The notes below the pieces were generated by a model, which worked only from the letters and a program-made list of their open reading frames with translations, made no database searches and was not told where the DNA came from. Position numbers and translations under genes: made by a program. From NCBI RefSeq assembly GCF_003967515.1, contig NZ_BIFQ01000002.1, positions 1,178,001 through 1,242,000 of the forward strand: DNA of 64,000 nt. Direction: 5' to 3'. Each line of letters opens with the position of its first letter. The first letter of the stretch is position 1. Shown here one piece after another: positions 51,877 to 60,777 of the stretch. The DNA is from Dictyobacter aurantiacus. Its GTDB lineage: Bacteria; Chloroflexota; Ktedonobacteria; Ktedonobacterales; Ktedonobacteraceae.

Positions 51877-51930
51877 GGGGGGAACCCCACCCCAGCAGGA
51901 AGGGCTAGCCGCCCTCCTGCACCTCCCCGC
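51877..51930. repeat. Remnant related to the MITE centre
   Basis: GCAGGAAGGGC and GCCCTCCTGC form an imperfect hairpin followed by ACCTCCCCGC. The string GCCCTCCTGCACCTCCC is shared with the 131-bp element near 47.6 kb. No terminal repeats are seen, so it is a fragment or relative. Confidence 0.5.
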
Positions 51931-51961
51931 TTTTTGGAAGATTCTAGCGCAGGAGACGAGG

Positions 51962-53071
51962 ATGCAGCCAACGCGAAAGATTATACACATAGATATGGAT
52001 GCATTCTATGCCTCGATCGAGCAACGCGATCATCCCGAGCTGCGGGGCAAACCGGTAGTTGTAGGAGGAGATCCACAGCGCCGAGGGGTCGTGGCCACCT
52101 GTTCCTACGAGGCACGCAAATATGGCATCCATTCCGCCATGCCAGCGCAGAAGGCGTATCAACGCTGCCCCCACGCCATCTTTATCCGACCACGCTTCGA
52201 CACCTACCGCGCGGTCTCCAATCAGATCATGCAGATCTTCCGCAGCTACACCGAACTGGTCGAGCCGCTCTCGCTGGATGAAGCTTACCTGGATGTTACC
52301 AATAATCGCCAGGGCATCGCCTCGGCCACCATGGTGGCACGCGCCATCAAACAACAGATCTATGATGAAACGCACCTCACCGCCTCAGCCGGCGTCTCAT
52401 TCAATAAATTCATCGCCAAGCTCGCCTCCGATTACCGCAAACCCGATGGCCTGACGGTGGTCCCTCCTGAGCGAGCCACCGAGTTCCTGGAACGGACACC
52501 GATCGACAAGTTCTTTGGGGTCGGCAAAGTAACGGCATCCAGGCTACACGAAATAGAGATCGAGACCGGCGCCGACCTGAAACGCCTGACCGAACCAGAG
52601 CTACAGAGGCTCTTGCACAAACAGGGCAGCATCCTCTATCACTACGTACGCGGTGAAGACGAACGTCCCGTCCAGCCAACGCGCATCCGCAAATCGGTCG
52701 GCAAAGAAACAACCCTGGCGGACGACATCAGCGATCCTGAACGCGTTATCCAGATCATGCGCCAGATGGCGGAACAGGTCGAACGCCGTCTGCGCGAGCT
52801 GGACCTGTATGGAAAAACGGTCGTTCTCAAACTGCGCTGGAACAACTTCCAATTGATGACGCGGCGCGTCACCGTTCCCCGCGCGCTACAGGACGCAGAC
52901 ACAATGGTCGCGCTCCTCACGCCTATTGTGCATGAACAGTTCAGTCGAGAGCCCAGACGCGTACGTCTGGTTGGCGTCACAGTCTCCCATCTACTTAGCA
53001 GCCATGCCGCCGCTCAGGCACCGCAGATCGTCCCTCTCCCCCTGTGGGATGAAACAGCCTGGTTGGCCTGA
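51962..53071 (+). CDS. dinB: DNA polymerase IV (Y-family translesion polymerase)
   Basis: A 369-residue Y-family polymerase. It begins MQPTRKIIHIDMDAFYASIE, with the first metal-binding Asp, and the second acidic motif is LSLDEAYLDVT (Asp and Glu). The fingers/palm sequence KPVVVGGDPQRRGVVATCSY includes the DinB-typical RGVV..CSYEAR. The thumb has a helix-hairpin-helix (FFGVGKVTASRLHE) and the little-finger domain ends near residue 345. The start at 51962 is chosen because AGGAG precedes it and the family begins here; the frame is open upstream to 51851. No clear beta-clamp QLxLF motif; it ends PQIVPLPLWDETAWLA, which may serve. Confidence 0.95.
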   Translation: MQPTRKIIHIDMDAFYASIEQRDHPELRGKPVVVGGDPQRRGVVATCSYEARKYGIHSAMPAQKAYQRCPHAIFIRPRFDTYRAVSNQIMQIFRSYTELVEPLSLDEAYLDVTNNRQGIASATMVARAIKQQIYDETHLTASAGVSFNKFIAKLASDYRKPDGLTVVPPERATEFLERTPIDKFFGVGKVTASRLHEIEIETGADLKRLTEPELQRLLHKQGSILYHYVRGEDERPVQPTRIRKSVGKETTLADDISDPERVIQIMRQMAEQVERRLRELDLYGKTVVLKLRWNNFQLMTRRVTVPRALQDADTMVALLTPIVHEQFSREPRRVRLVGVTVSHLLSSHAAAQAPQIVPLPLWDETAWLA

Positions 53072-53211
53072 TGTGTCTTTCTGCATTTGTGAGCTATTCG
53101 CTCGCATTTTCAGAAGTGCTAGCTATTCGCACCATTTTTACGAACTTGCGAACACTATAAACACAACTTATGACTATTACATTAAAGTGAGGAAAAATAT
53201 CTTCCATTATA

Positions 53212-53240
53212 TTGACATTCTGATATTTTTAGTGTATATT
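53212..53240 (+). promoter_or_regulatory. Near-consensus orphan promoter
   Basis: TTGACA (53212-53217) and TATATT (53235-53240) are exactly 17 bases apart in AT-rich DNA. It is the best promoter match in the window, but no gene with a ribosome site follows it on the + strand. Confidence 0.55.
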
Positions 53241-54011
53241 TTTATCAGGTAAAGCAACTAATGGTCTATCTTATTTTGTAGCACGTCTGCTATCTCTGTT
53301 CGATGCGGAACACTGATATCTGACGCAGAAACAAATCAACCATTCAGTTATCTTTTACCACTATCCTTCAGGGACGAGGGAATAGCTTGTATTTACAAGG
53401 TCTGGTCATATAGTTGGGCTGTTATCAGTATGTACTGTAGAGCTTCTGGGAGGAGCATACAGAGCATCGCGGTTCATGCTATTTACCTTTACGCTGTATC
53501 TGGCCGGGTGAGAAAAGCGGCTCACACGCTCTCCAGAATGCCACACGGATGTAGTAATTCAGGTTGGTGTAGGGGTCTCTTACGCGGCTACATATACAGA
53601 ACAAAGATTGTGCATTTCTATGGATGGATAGTGTACAAACTTAGGGATTGTGCATTTCTATGGATGGATGGCGCAATCCTTTTTTTCTGTCTTCTATAAA
53701 CATCACCTTCCTTACGGTTGATATCTTCACACAGCATTTCTATCCGCACTCAACCAGCCTGCTTGAAGCAGCTGCCCAGGTAGCCGCCTTCCAGAAAAAA
53801 GTATTTGTAGCTGGTGAAGATGAGCAAACAGACCACGCCTCCGCCGCCCCACCCGGCACACCGCAGACTACAGCTATCACCAACCACAGGATCTGCCTGG
53901 TATCGAGTTAAAGGCTACAACCTCGCTGGCATGGCTGGCCCATATTCCACCAGCCACTCCAGCCAACCAGGCTAACCATCATAGCAACAATCCGGTCGGG
54001 GGGATTTTTTA
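53241..54011. other. Gene-poor region, possible ncRNA or decayed gene
   Basis: About 770 bp after the orphan promoter. It holds a 24-bp perfect direct repeat, 53606-53629 and 53646-53669 (40-bp period), then a run of seven T at 53680-53686 after a weak stem (GGAT/ATCC). Short frames at 53430-53699 and 53648-53911 have no ribosome site and no recognisable motif. An untranslated RNA of about 440 nt, or the remains of a lost gene, would explain the layout. Confidence 0.4.
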
Positions 54012-54515
54012 TTATGCCGGATGATTAGAGAGCGTTCTAACTAGATCCAGCTTCATTCCGACATGCGAGCTGACAAAGCCGAGGCGCTCATAGAAGCGGT
54101 GCGCATCGCCACGGCTGGCGTTAGTGGTCAACTGCACCATGCGACAGCCAGACTGGCGAGCCCGCTCAATCGCCCATTCGAACAGGTAGCGACCGATGCC
54201 GTGGCTGCGATAACGCTGGTCCACGCGCACCGATTCAATCTGGGCACGAGTCCCACCCTGAAAGCTGAGCGATGGGATAAGTGTAAATTGAAGCACACCA
54301 ATCACCTCTCCAGCCAGTTCGACCACGATCAGCTCATTATTTGGATCGCGATCAATCTGTTCAAAAGCTGTGTAGTACGCCTGGGGCAACGGATCTTGAT
54401 CGCATTCGCGCTGCTGACCCAGCACATCATCTGCCAGCAGGTGAACGATAGCGGGCACATCGGCACGCGTGGCATTGCGGATGGTCAGCTGATCGAATTC
54501 TATCGTTTTTTGCAT
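54012..54515 (-). CDS. GNAT-family N-acetyltransferase
   Basis: A 167-residue acetyltransferase. The ATG at 54515 (MQKTIEFDQLTIRNATRADV) is chosen because GGAG stands 9 bases before it. The beta-4 strand IGVLQFTLIPSLSFQGGTRA is followed by the acetyl-CoA pyrophosphate-binding motif VDQRYRSHGIGRYLFEWAI (Q/R-x-x-G-x-G/A pattern). The end LTTNASRGDAHRFYERLGFV is typical of the FYxxxGF part. The substrate is unknown. The next gene on the same strand is another GNAT-like protein 66 bp away, so the two may be cotranscribed. Confidence 0.9.
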   Translation of the reverse strand: MQKTIEFDQLTIRNATRADVPAIVHLLADDVLGQQRECDQDPLPQAYYTAFEQIDRDPNNELIVVELAGEVIGVLQFTLIPSLSFQGGTRAQIESVRVDQRYRSHGIGRYLFEWAIERARQSGCRMVQLTTNASRGDAHRFYERLGFVSSHVGMKLDLVRTLSNHPA

Positions 54516-54581
54516 AGGCTGCGTCTCCATTCAATATCGTGGATCTTCTGAAAACACAGCATAACATAGAACAGAAAAAAC

Positions 54582-55178
54582 TCAACGCCTCGTCAGCAAT
54601 GGCAGGCCCAACAATTCCGCGCCGGCTCGGGACCGCTCTTCATTGTCGTCGGGTAAGAGAGCCGGACCATTTTTAGCCATCTGTACAATGCTATTGGCAA
54701 TGTGAAAGCCAGCCCTGGCAATACCATTTCTTGAGGCCTGGTTGGAGATCTGATGAATAATCCAGAAGCGCTGATAGTCGGCCAGAGAGCGTTTAATGAC
54801 TTCTTGTATCAGGCGTGGATAGAACCCGTGGCCGCGCCATGGCAACAGCGTCATAAAGTGGTAGAGATAAAGATTATGGGGGGGAAGGCGAAAATGGACG
54901 CCGGGGCTTCCAAATTCGGCCTCGCGAACAGCGGACCAGCCGTAGGAGACCAGATTTTTATCCAGATACGCCAGGTATGAGAGATGCCCCATCTGAAAAC
55001 GCGCCTCGGCGCTTTTCTTGCTGATATTAGACAACCTGGCCACCATAGATACATCGTCCGAAGTCTCCACATGCCAGCCCTGGATCTCTGGGAAGAACGG
55101 TGCGGAATCACCTTGCCACCACGTCCACAGGTAAGCGGTCTGCTTAACAGCTCTCTCATGTGCTTGATCGCTATACAT
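54582..55178 (-). CDS. GNAT-like acetyltransferase
   Basis: A 198-residue protein that fits a GNAT fold. An N-terminal part (residues 1-70) contains TAYLWTWWQGDSAPFFPEIQ. The central strand ends with GVHFRLPPHNLYLYHFMTLL and the CoA-binding loop is WRGHGFYPRLIQEVIKRSL (R-G-x-G). The last third, NQASRNGIARAGFHIANSIV, matches the N..S...Y.K.GF pattern. A CAATGAAGGGAGCAATG-type ribosome site precedes the ATG. It sits beside the other acetyltransferase gene. The substrate is unknown. Confidence 0.75.
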   Translation of the reverse strand: MYSDQAHERAVKQTAYLWTWWQGDSAPFFPEIQGWHVETSDDVSMVARLSNISKKSAEARFQMGHLSYLAYLDKNLVSYGWSAVREAEFGSPGVHFRLPPHNLYLYHFMTLLPWRGHGFYPRLIQEVIKRSLADYQRFWIIHQISNQASRNGIARAGFHIANSIVQMAKNGPALLPDDNEERSRAGAELLGLPLLTRR

Positions 55179-55306
55179 AGAACATTGCTCCCTTCATTGC
55201 CAATCAGCCCGGTGATCCCTCAACTGTTCAGCCATAATCTCTGACTACATCTCTTTATTCGATGATATAAGTATATGCGATCGGGCCATCACATGGGAAC
55301 AAAGTT

Positions 55307-58300
55307 TTAGCACCCTACCTGCTGGCACCTTTTTCCCTCTAAATTACAGGTCAGGTCGGCCAGAGCCTCACACTCGCGCCAGCTCTCTGCTATACTTCCC
55401 TCGCATTGCCAGGACGTAAAGCGTGGTCCCAGATAGTGCGCAACGTCGGCAGGGAGTTGCCAGCCTTCCATTTCAAATGTTTCTCGCCCGACGCGTATGA
55501 GGTGCTCAAAAGCCTGCAACGTCAGGGTTGTCTGGCGCAATGGCTCTGGCTTCTCTTTATCGATACGCCAGAAGCCCTTGATGTGCCGGGGATCTGAGCT
55601 CAAAATCCAGCAGAGATCCGCATAGTCAAGTCCATATAAGTCGGCCACAATGGCATCCAGCATGCAGCGCAAACGCAGGCGCTCATGCGCGGTCACTGCC
55701 CAGAGCTGACGCCAGTGCTGCTGGCCCAGTTCTGGCAGTAAGGACCGCAATTCCAACCATTGCGACGCGCAGCCAGGCAGGATCAAATTAAGCCGGGCCG
55801 CCATCAGGGGGCAGCAGGTCGCGCATAATCGTTCGGGTGATAGCAAGGGTGTCTCGGCGATAATAAAGTAATTCAGATGGACGCCACCCAGGCGACAGCG
55901 CAGCAAATAATCATACACAAACGAGTTTAGATTCGCCGCCAACGCCGCCACGCTGATAATACTGCTGTTCGCGGGCTGCAACACTGGCGTCACGTTGCCA
56001 CAGGGCAAACCATTCACGATACTGGCATACATCGAACGCGCATTACTGGGGGAGCAGACATCCATGAACGCCAGCTTATTACCTCTGACAGCCGTCGAGC
56101 TATCCCGATAGATCTCGGCCGCCATCAGGAATTGAGGTTGCAACCGCTTGTGGGTCAAAGGTAGATCCTGCCACCGCGCGCTCCGCCCTCTGCCGCGCAC
56201 CCAGCCTTTGAGGGCGGGATCAAAGGCGCCGATCATGCGCCCCTCATACAAAGGCAGGGCAACCTTCCCCTCGCGATCAATCCAGCATCCTGATACATCG
56301 GGCGCATAGCCACGCGACTGCCAATGCGCCACCGGCGCAAACAGGTGAGAGTCATTGGTCATATCGAATTCGCGCGCGTAACGCAGTCGCCAGCTCTGCT
56401 CATGCTGCGCACCCAGCAACACGCTATGTGGATAGATCTTCTCCAGAATCTCCAGATCACGCCGATCTCGAATCTCGAGGATAGTCTGCGATGATGGGCT
56501 GAGAGAAAGAATCTGCTGACGCGACATGGATAACAACCGCGGCTCACGCAGATCAGCCAATGCCTGCGCCTCCTCTTGATTAAAGGTTAGCGCGACCTGA
56601 GTAGTGTGACCACCCTTCGTTAGCACAATGGCGGCAAATTTAAAAGAGCTATGGATGGCAAAAATGCGCCGTCGATTCACGAAACCGAACAACAATCGCC
56701 ACTGGCAGCGCTCCAAAAATAATTGTCTCAGTGCGGCCGTCCCCTGGTCCGTATAGATAGCGGCAGGCACCAGCATACCCAGTTGTCCCTCAGGCCGGAG
56801 CAGATAGTGAGCCAGTTCTAAAAAGAGCTTATAGCTATTCAGATCGGCGTTGCCCTGGTAACGGAATGGAGCGTGCATTCGTTCGTTCAGCGGACCAGAA
56901 GCCAGCTTGAAAGAAGCGCTACCGCCAGCTATTGAGGAATCACCAGATGGAGAGGCCACATGCCTGACCCAGTTCGCCATATACTTGAAATACGCCTGAT
57001 ATGCCAGCCAGTCCTGCTCGATCTTCTCGTCTCGCGCGAACAACTGCCGCTGGACCAGCAAAGCTTCCTGTTTATTGTAGCTCAAGTAGTGGGGATCATA
57101 GCACTGAAAAAACTCGCGCGAACAGGGCTTTAACGTTTCCCAGGGAGGATTGGATAGTATGGCGCTAAAACCGCCAGATTGAAAGACAGCCGGAAATTCT
57201 AGCTCCCAGTGGAAAAAGCCTATTTTTTCGGCCACGGTCGCTACGATCCTATCGACAGCCGCACTGCTCCGGGCAAAAGTAGCCGGGGTGGGAGCGATAT
57301 CGAGATGTTCGGGCGGCCAGAACCAGAGCGCGCACCAGCGATCGTAAAGACGCATCTGGCCCTCTTCCAGCGTATCATCCTCAGGACAAGCCGCGCCGGC
57401 GATCTTCTCCTGATCGTGAAGTAGCATCTGCTGAAACTCTGGTTTAACAACCTCTCTACGCACCTTTAGTAGATCGGCGCCCCATTGACGAGCGCGATAG
57501 TGCACGCCAGTGGTATGGTTCTCATCCCCCGCTTCGCGCAGCCAGGCCATAACAGGATATTTCTGATACAGGTGGGACCACGTGCCAACCAGAGCATTGC
57601 CGGGCTTGATCTGATGATCGATAAAATTCAAAGGGATACAATCATCGCCCACCTCAAGCCACAGACTGACGCGAGCCAGTTCAACTGTAAACAGATTGAG
57701 ATCGACGCCATACAGACATTGTTGTGCCACCAGCATGGCCGCCCTGGCGCGTTGCTGTTCAGGTGCCGCGACAGGCGGACAGCAATAAAGCTGGTAAGCT
57801 TTACAGAGGGCATCGGTCATATAGCGTAAGGCGGCCAGCAGAAAAAAACCGGGCCCGCAGGCTGGATCGCAGACCTTAACGCTCACAATCTCTTCTGGCG
57901 TCCTCGGAACAAGCATTCCCTGCTGATCACGTCTATACACCAGCGGCTCCAGGGCACATTCGGTCAGCGACCTCGCCAATGTAGGTGGCGTATAAAAGGT
58001 ACCCGAAGCTTTACGCGCACCCACTCCCTGTTGCAGGTACAGATCCTGACCATCCCAGCAAAGCTGCCAATCCAGCAGATATTGATGAGCCAGGCCGATT
58101 GCTTCTACAGGAAAATCTTTGAAGTCGCCAGGGGCCGGAGGTACACTGGAACAGGTGGTTTGCAGGATAGTTAGCAACTGCTTGACACAGGAATCGGAAA
58201 AAAGCATATCCCACGACTCCAAAACAGCCAGCGCCCGCCGCAGCGCGCGGATACTATGTCGATCTCCTGGCAAAAAGAGGCGCACGTAATGGGGAGCAAA

Positions 58301-58744
58301 GTCACCAGAACCGGGATTTAAATACTGATCACAGAGGAGGAAAAGCAGCTTCAGATGCTTCCAGGCGTCATATCGCCCTGATGAAGCCGGGCAGCACAAT
58401 AGTTGATCAAGTATATTGAGATCGCCATATGGCTGATCGGTCATCCCTCGTAGAGGTTGCAGATGGCGTGCCCGCATATAGAGAAGCACGATTAATCGCA
58501 TAATGATAGCACTTCCAGACTGGTAGAGCGCATCCAGCGTATCGCGCAAAGAAAGGGATGTGCCATCAACCTCGCGCCCGATCATCTCAAACCATTGATG
58601 TTTATCAGCCAGCGGAGCGGCATCCATAGCGTCTAGCAGTATCTCTACCGCTACCCGTACCTGCTCACACCATGCATCAGCCTGCTTACCAAACTGGTCC
58701 TCCACACACACCGCCATCCCATCACCACTAGCCTGCCCCGGCAT
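55307..58744 (-). CDS. Orphan Eco57I-like adenine DNA methyltransferase
   Basis: An 1145-residue class gamma N6-adenine methylase related to type IIG (Eco57I) and BREX/PglX proteins. SAM-binding motif I is KVCDPACGPGFF (293-299 core), motif X lies before it in SGTFYTPPTLARSL, and catalytic motif IV is LSNPPWE (532-535). The C-terminal half should be the target-recognition region. The N-terminal 240 residues are helical and show no PD-(D/E)XK nuclease, so cleavage by this protein is doubtful. No helicase, nuclease or other defence gene is adjacent. It may be a solitary methylase or the remnant of a defence island. A weak ribosome site at the ATG leaves the start uncertain. Confidence 0.85.
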   Translation of the reverse strand: MPGQASGDGMAVCVEDQFGKQADAWCEQVRVAVEILLDAMDAAPLADKHQWFEMIGREVDGTSLSLRDTLDALYQSGSAIIMRLIVLLYMRARHLQPLRGMTDQPYGDLNILDQLLCCPASSGRYDAWKHLKLLFLLCDQYLNPGSGDFAPHYVRLFLPGDRHSIRALRRALAVLESWDMLFSDSCVKQLLTILQTTCSSVPPAPGDFKDFPVEAIGLAHQYLLDWQLCWDGQDLYLQQGVGARKASGTFYTPPTLARSLTECALEPLVYRRDQQGMLVPRTPEEIVSVKVCDPACGPGFFLLAALRYMTDALCKAYQLYCCPPVAAPEQQRARAAMLVAQQCLYGVDLNLFTVELARVSLWLEVGDDCIPLNFIDHQIKPGNALVGTWSHLYQKYPVMAWLREAGDENHTTGVHYRARQWGADLLKVRREVVKPEFQQMLLHDQEKIAGAACPEDDTLEEGQMRLYDRWCALWFWPPEHLDIAPTPATFARSSAAVDRIVATVAEKIGFFHWELEFPAVFQSGGFSAILSNPPWETLKPCSREFFQCYDPHYLSYNKQEALLVQRQLFARDEKIEQDWLAYQAYFKYMANWVRHVASPSGDSSIAGGSASFKLASGPLNERMHAPFRYQGNADLNSYKLFLELAHYLLRPEGQLGMLVPAAIYTDQGTAALRQLFLERCQWRLLFGFVNRRRIFAIHSSFKFAAIVLTKGGHTTQVALTFNQEEAQALADLREPRLLSMSRQQILSLSPSSQTILEIRDRRDLEILEKIYPHSVLLGAQHEQSWRLRYAREFDMTNDSHLFAPVAHWQSRGYAPDVSGCWIDREGKVALPLYEGRMIGAFDPALKGWVRGRGRSARWQDLPLTHKRLQPQFLMAAEIYRDSSTAVRGNKLAFMDVCSPSNARSMYASIVNGLPCGNVTPVLQPANSSIISVAALAANLNSFVYDYLLRCRLGGVHLNYFIIAETPLLSPERLCATCCPLMAARLNLILPGCASQWLELRSLLPELGQQHWRQLWAVTAHERLRLRCMLDAIVADLYGLDYADLCWILSSDPRHIKGFWRIDKEKPEPLRQTTLTLQAFEHLIRVGRETFEMEGWQLPADVAHYLGPRFTSWQCEGSIAESWRECEALADLTCNLEGKRCQQVGC

Positions 58745-58960
58745 CTATTGTCAACACAAGAATATGCAATCAGTATAACGAGATCGGGCAAAACAGACAA
58801 GTTTTATGTGGGAGATCTGATAGATCGGCGTCGTATACATATGCAGAGAAAATGTTATACCTCCTTTCAGGATACACAAAGCACAGAAAGAAGGACATAC
58901 CTGCTTCACGTCAATAATTTTACCTGTTTTCTGGCAGGATTACAAAGAAATGGAAGGACA

Positions 58961-59671
58961 ATGCACAATTTTAGCAAGCGCATCACTATTCTTATGAGCA
59001 TAGTTATGATTGCTTTTTTATCTTTTTGTGTTGCCAGTTGTGGAACTATCGGAGGAACGGCGCCGGCCAAACCTACGCCAGTTCTTCGCCGACCTACCGC
59101 GACACCGGTGCCCGCAGGTACCTTACTCTATGAATCCAACTGGTCCCTGGGCCTGGACCACTGGCACGCTTCACCAGGCTGGAAGATACTGGGTAAGAAT
59201 TTACAAACCGAGCCGATGGACAATCTATCACTGACCATCCCTTACCAGCCCAGGGTCTCTAACTACGCGGTTGAAGCGCGGCTGCAGATTGTCCATGTAG
59301 CAAGTAATGGTGGTAGCGTACTTATCAGCGCCGATAGACAGCCTAATAAAGATGGATATCGCGCGGGAATCCTGAATCTCCTCCAGACGGACGTACGTCC
59401 GAATGGTAGCCATCCCCAGGTGCAGGCCTATATTGATCCCAGTGGTTCTATGGATCGAGGAAGCTTTGAGACCATGGATTATGAACCGGGTACCCAGTGG
59501 CATACATTCCGCGTAGAGGTCTCAGGCGCGCGTGCCAGCCTTTTAATCGACGATAGATCCATCAGCGATGCGCTCAGTATCAAAACCGATACGCTATCAG
59601 ATGGCCCCATTCGTATTATCGGCAGCAAAGTTATCTTGCGCCTGAGCTCTATTCGCATCACCACCCTTTAA
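58961..59671 (+). CDS. Lipoprotein with jelly-roll domain
   Basis: A 236-residue lipoprotein. The ATG at 58961 is chosen because GGAAGGACA precedes it and it opens a lipoprotein signal peptide (MHNFSKRITILMSIVMIAFL, lipobox VASC near residue 27). A short Pro/Thr-rich linker (PTPVLRRPTATPVPAG) follows, then a domain of about 185 residues beginning LLYESNWSLGLDHWHASPGW, similar to the concanavalin-like beta-sandwich (DUF1080-like) proteins that bind sugars. No catalytic residue recognised. It is monocistronic, faces the methylase gene and ends in a hairpin terminator. Confidence 0.75.
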   Translation: MHNFSKRITILMSIVMIAFLSFCVASCGTIGGTAPAKPTPVLRRPTATPVPAGTLLYESNWSLGLDHWHASPGWKILGKNLQTEPMDNLSLTIPYQPRVSNYAVEARLQIVHVASNGGSVLISADRQPNKDGYRAGILNLLQTDVRPNGSHPQVQAYIDPSGSMDRGSFETMDYEPGTQWHTFRVEVSGARASLLIDDRSISDALSIKTDTLSDGPIRIIGSKVILRLSSIRITTL

Positions 59672-59678
59672 ATACCGT

Positions 59679-59698
59679 AGGAGGACGCCTGTCCTCCT
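59679..59698 (+). terminator. Hairpin after the lipoprotein gene
   Basis: AGGAGGAC (59679-59686) pairs with GTCCTCCT (59691-59698) around GCCT, 7 bases after the stop. It is followed by a T/C-rich stretch, a modest intrinsic terminator. Confidence 0.65.
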
Positions 59699-59770
59699 GC
59701 TCCCTTTCAGTATTTCCACTCCAGCGCTTTTTTATGTTCCTCTTTGGCGCCTACGGGGCCGGGTTGGGAG

Positions 59771-59820
59771 GTGTGGAGTGTGTGGTGGGCGGCCGCAGCC
59801 GCCCACCACACACTCCACAC
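59771..59820. repeat. 23-bp perfect hairpin
   Basis: Arms 59771-59793 and 59798-59820 are perfectly complementary around CGCA, with apex GTGGTGGGCGGC. It lies 100 bp after the lipoprotein gene and 91 bp before the GntR promoter. The DNA before it (GGCGCCTACGGGGCCGGG) is GC-rich but does not carry the conserved core of copies 1-6. Confidence 0.7.
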
Positions 59821-59910
59821 TTGAAAGAATATACATCGTATCGCTTGCTCGTGATCTTCCGACAATCTCTGGACGAATATTAAAAAGCCCTGTTTCCGCT
59901 CTCGCTCTAC

Positions 59911-59939
59911 TTGACAATAAGATTTTGTCATGGTACGTT
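59911..59939 (+). promoter_or_regulatory. Promoter and inverted repeat of the GntR operon
   Basis: TTGACA (59911-59916) and TACGTT (59934-59939) are 17 bases apart. TGACAA (59912-59917) and TTGTCA (59925-59930) are an inverted repeat over the -35 and spacer. Autorepression by the GntR protein encoded just downstream is inferred. The 318-bp gap before the gene otherwise holds only the two hairpins. Confidence 0.5.
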
Positions 59940-59989
59940 TTGGACAAGTCATCTTACCAATTTTCATTCTGTAACGGATAGGGTATGTG

Positions 59990-60688
59990 ATGTCATCATT
60001 CCAGGTTATACCAAAATCCGCGGTGGCGGAGGATATCGTCAGTCATCTGCTGCTGCTGATTCGAGAAAAAAAGTTGCGGCCCGGAGATAAACTGCCACCC
60101 GAACGGGAACTGGCCGCGATGATGCAGGTGAGTCGGCCCTCGCTGCGCGAAGCGTTACGTACGCTATCGATCATGCGCGTCGTTGAGTTGCGCCATGGCT
60201 CAGGCGCATACATTACGGCGCTCGAACCATCGGCACTGGTTGAGCATCTTGATTTCGTCTTTTCGCTGGATGACTCCACATATTTACAGCTCTTTCAGAC
60301 CCGAAAGATTCTAGAGCCTGGTATTTGCGCGCTGGCAGCCCGGCACATTACCGAAGAAGAACTCACCCAACTTGAAGCCTGCGTCGAACGCTCTAAAGTG
60401 GGTCTCGACAATCCAGAAGTGTATCTCCAGGCCGATCTGGATCTACACGAAATAATCACGCAGGCCGCGCGTAATCCCCTTTTAAAACGTTTCATGGCCA
60501 GTATCCGTAGCCTTGGCCGCGCCAGTCGTCAGCGCACATCGACGCTGCCCGGTGTTTTTGCCCAGACCATTCAAGATCATCAGGGGATCATCAACGCCCT
60601 GAAAGCTCATGATGCTCAGGCCGCCCATAATGCGATGCTTACCCATCTCGAACATATTGAGCAACGCCTGCTTAAGGAACAATCTTAA
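59990..60688 (+). CDS. FadR-subfamily GntR transcriptional regulator
   Basis: A 232-residue regulator. The ATG at 59990 is preferred; a GTG directly before it is possible. Residues about 10-75 form the winged helix of GntR proteins (LRPGDKLPPERELAAMMQVS, then RPSLREALRTL). Residues about 90-225 are the all-helical FCD effector domain with the metal-ligand pattern D.DLHEII (about 145), H202-type and HLEHI near the end. FCD proteins usually respond to sugar acids or organic acids. It heads a four-gene unit with FAH, dehydrogenase and dehydratase genes that it most likely controls. Confidence 0.93.
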   Translation: MSSFQVIPKSAVAEDIVSHLLLLIREKKLRPGDKLPPERELAAMMQVSRPSLREALRTLSIMRVVELRHGSGAYITALEPSALVEHLDFVFSLDDSTYLQLFQTRKILEPGICALAARHITEEELTQLEACVERSKVGLDNPEVYLQADLDLHEIITQAARNPLLKRFMASIRSLGRASRQRTSTLPGVFAQTIQDHQGIINALKAHDAQAAHNAMLTHLEHIEQRLLKEQS

Positions 60689-60777
60689 TCAGGCAGACAG
60701 CCATGTTGAACGTTCGTGAGTAGCTCTAATAGTGTTGTTACTCTGTACCTGCATAGTTTTAAAGGAAAGGATCATCC

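Noticed and set aside
53430-53911. Small frames of 89 and 87 codons in the gene-poor region
   Set aside because: No ribosome site and no family resemblance; one spans the direct repeat. Treated as possible ncRNA or decayed DNA.
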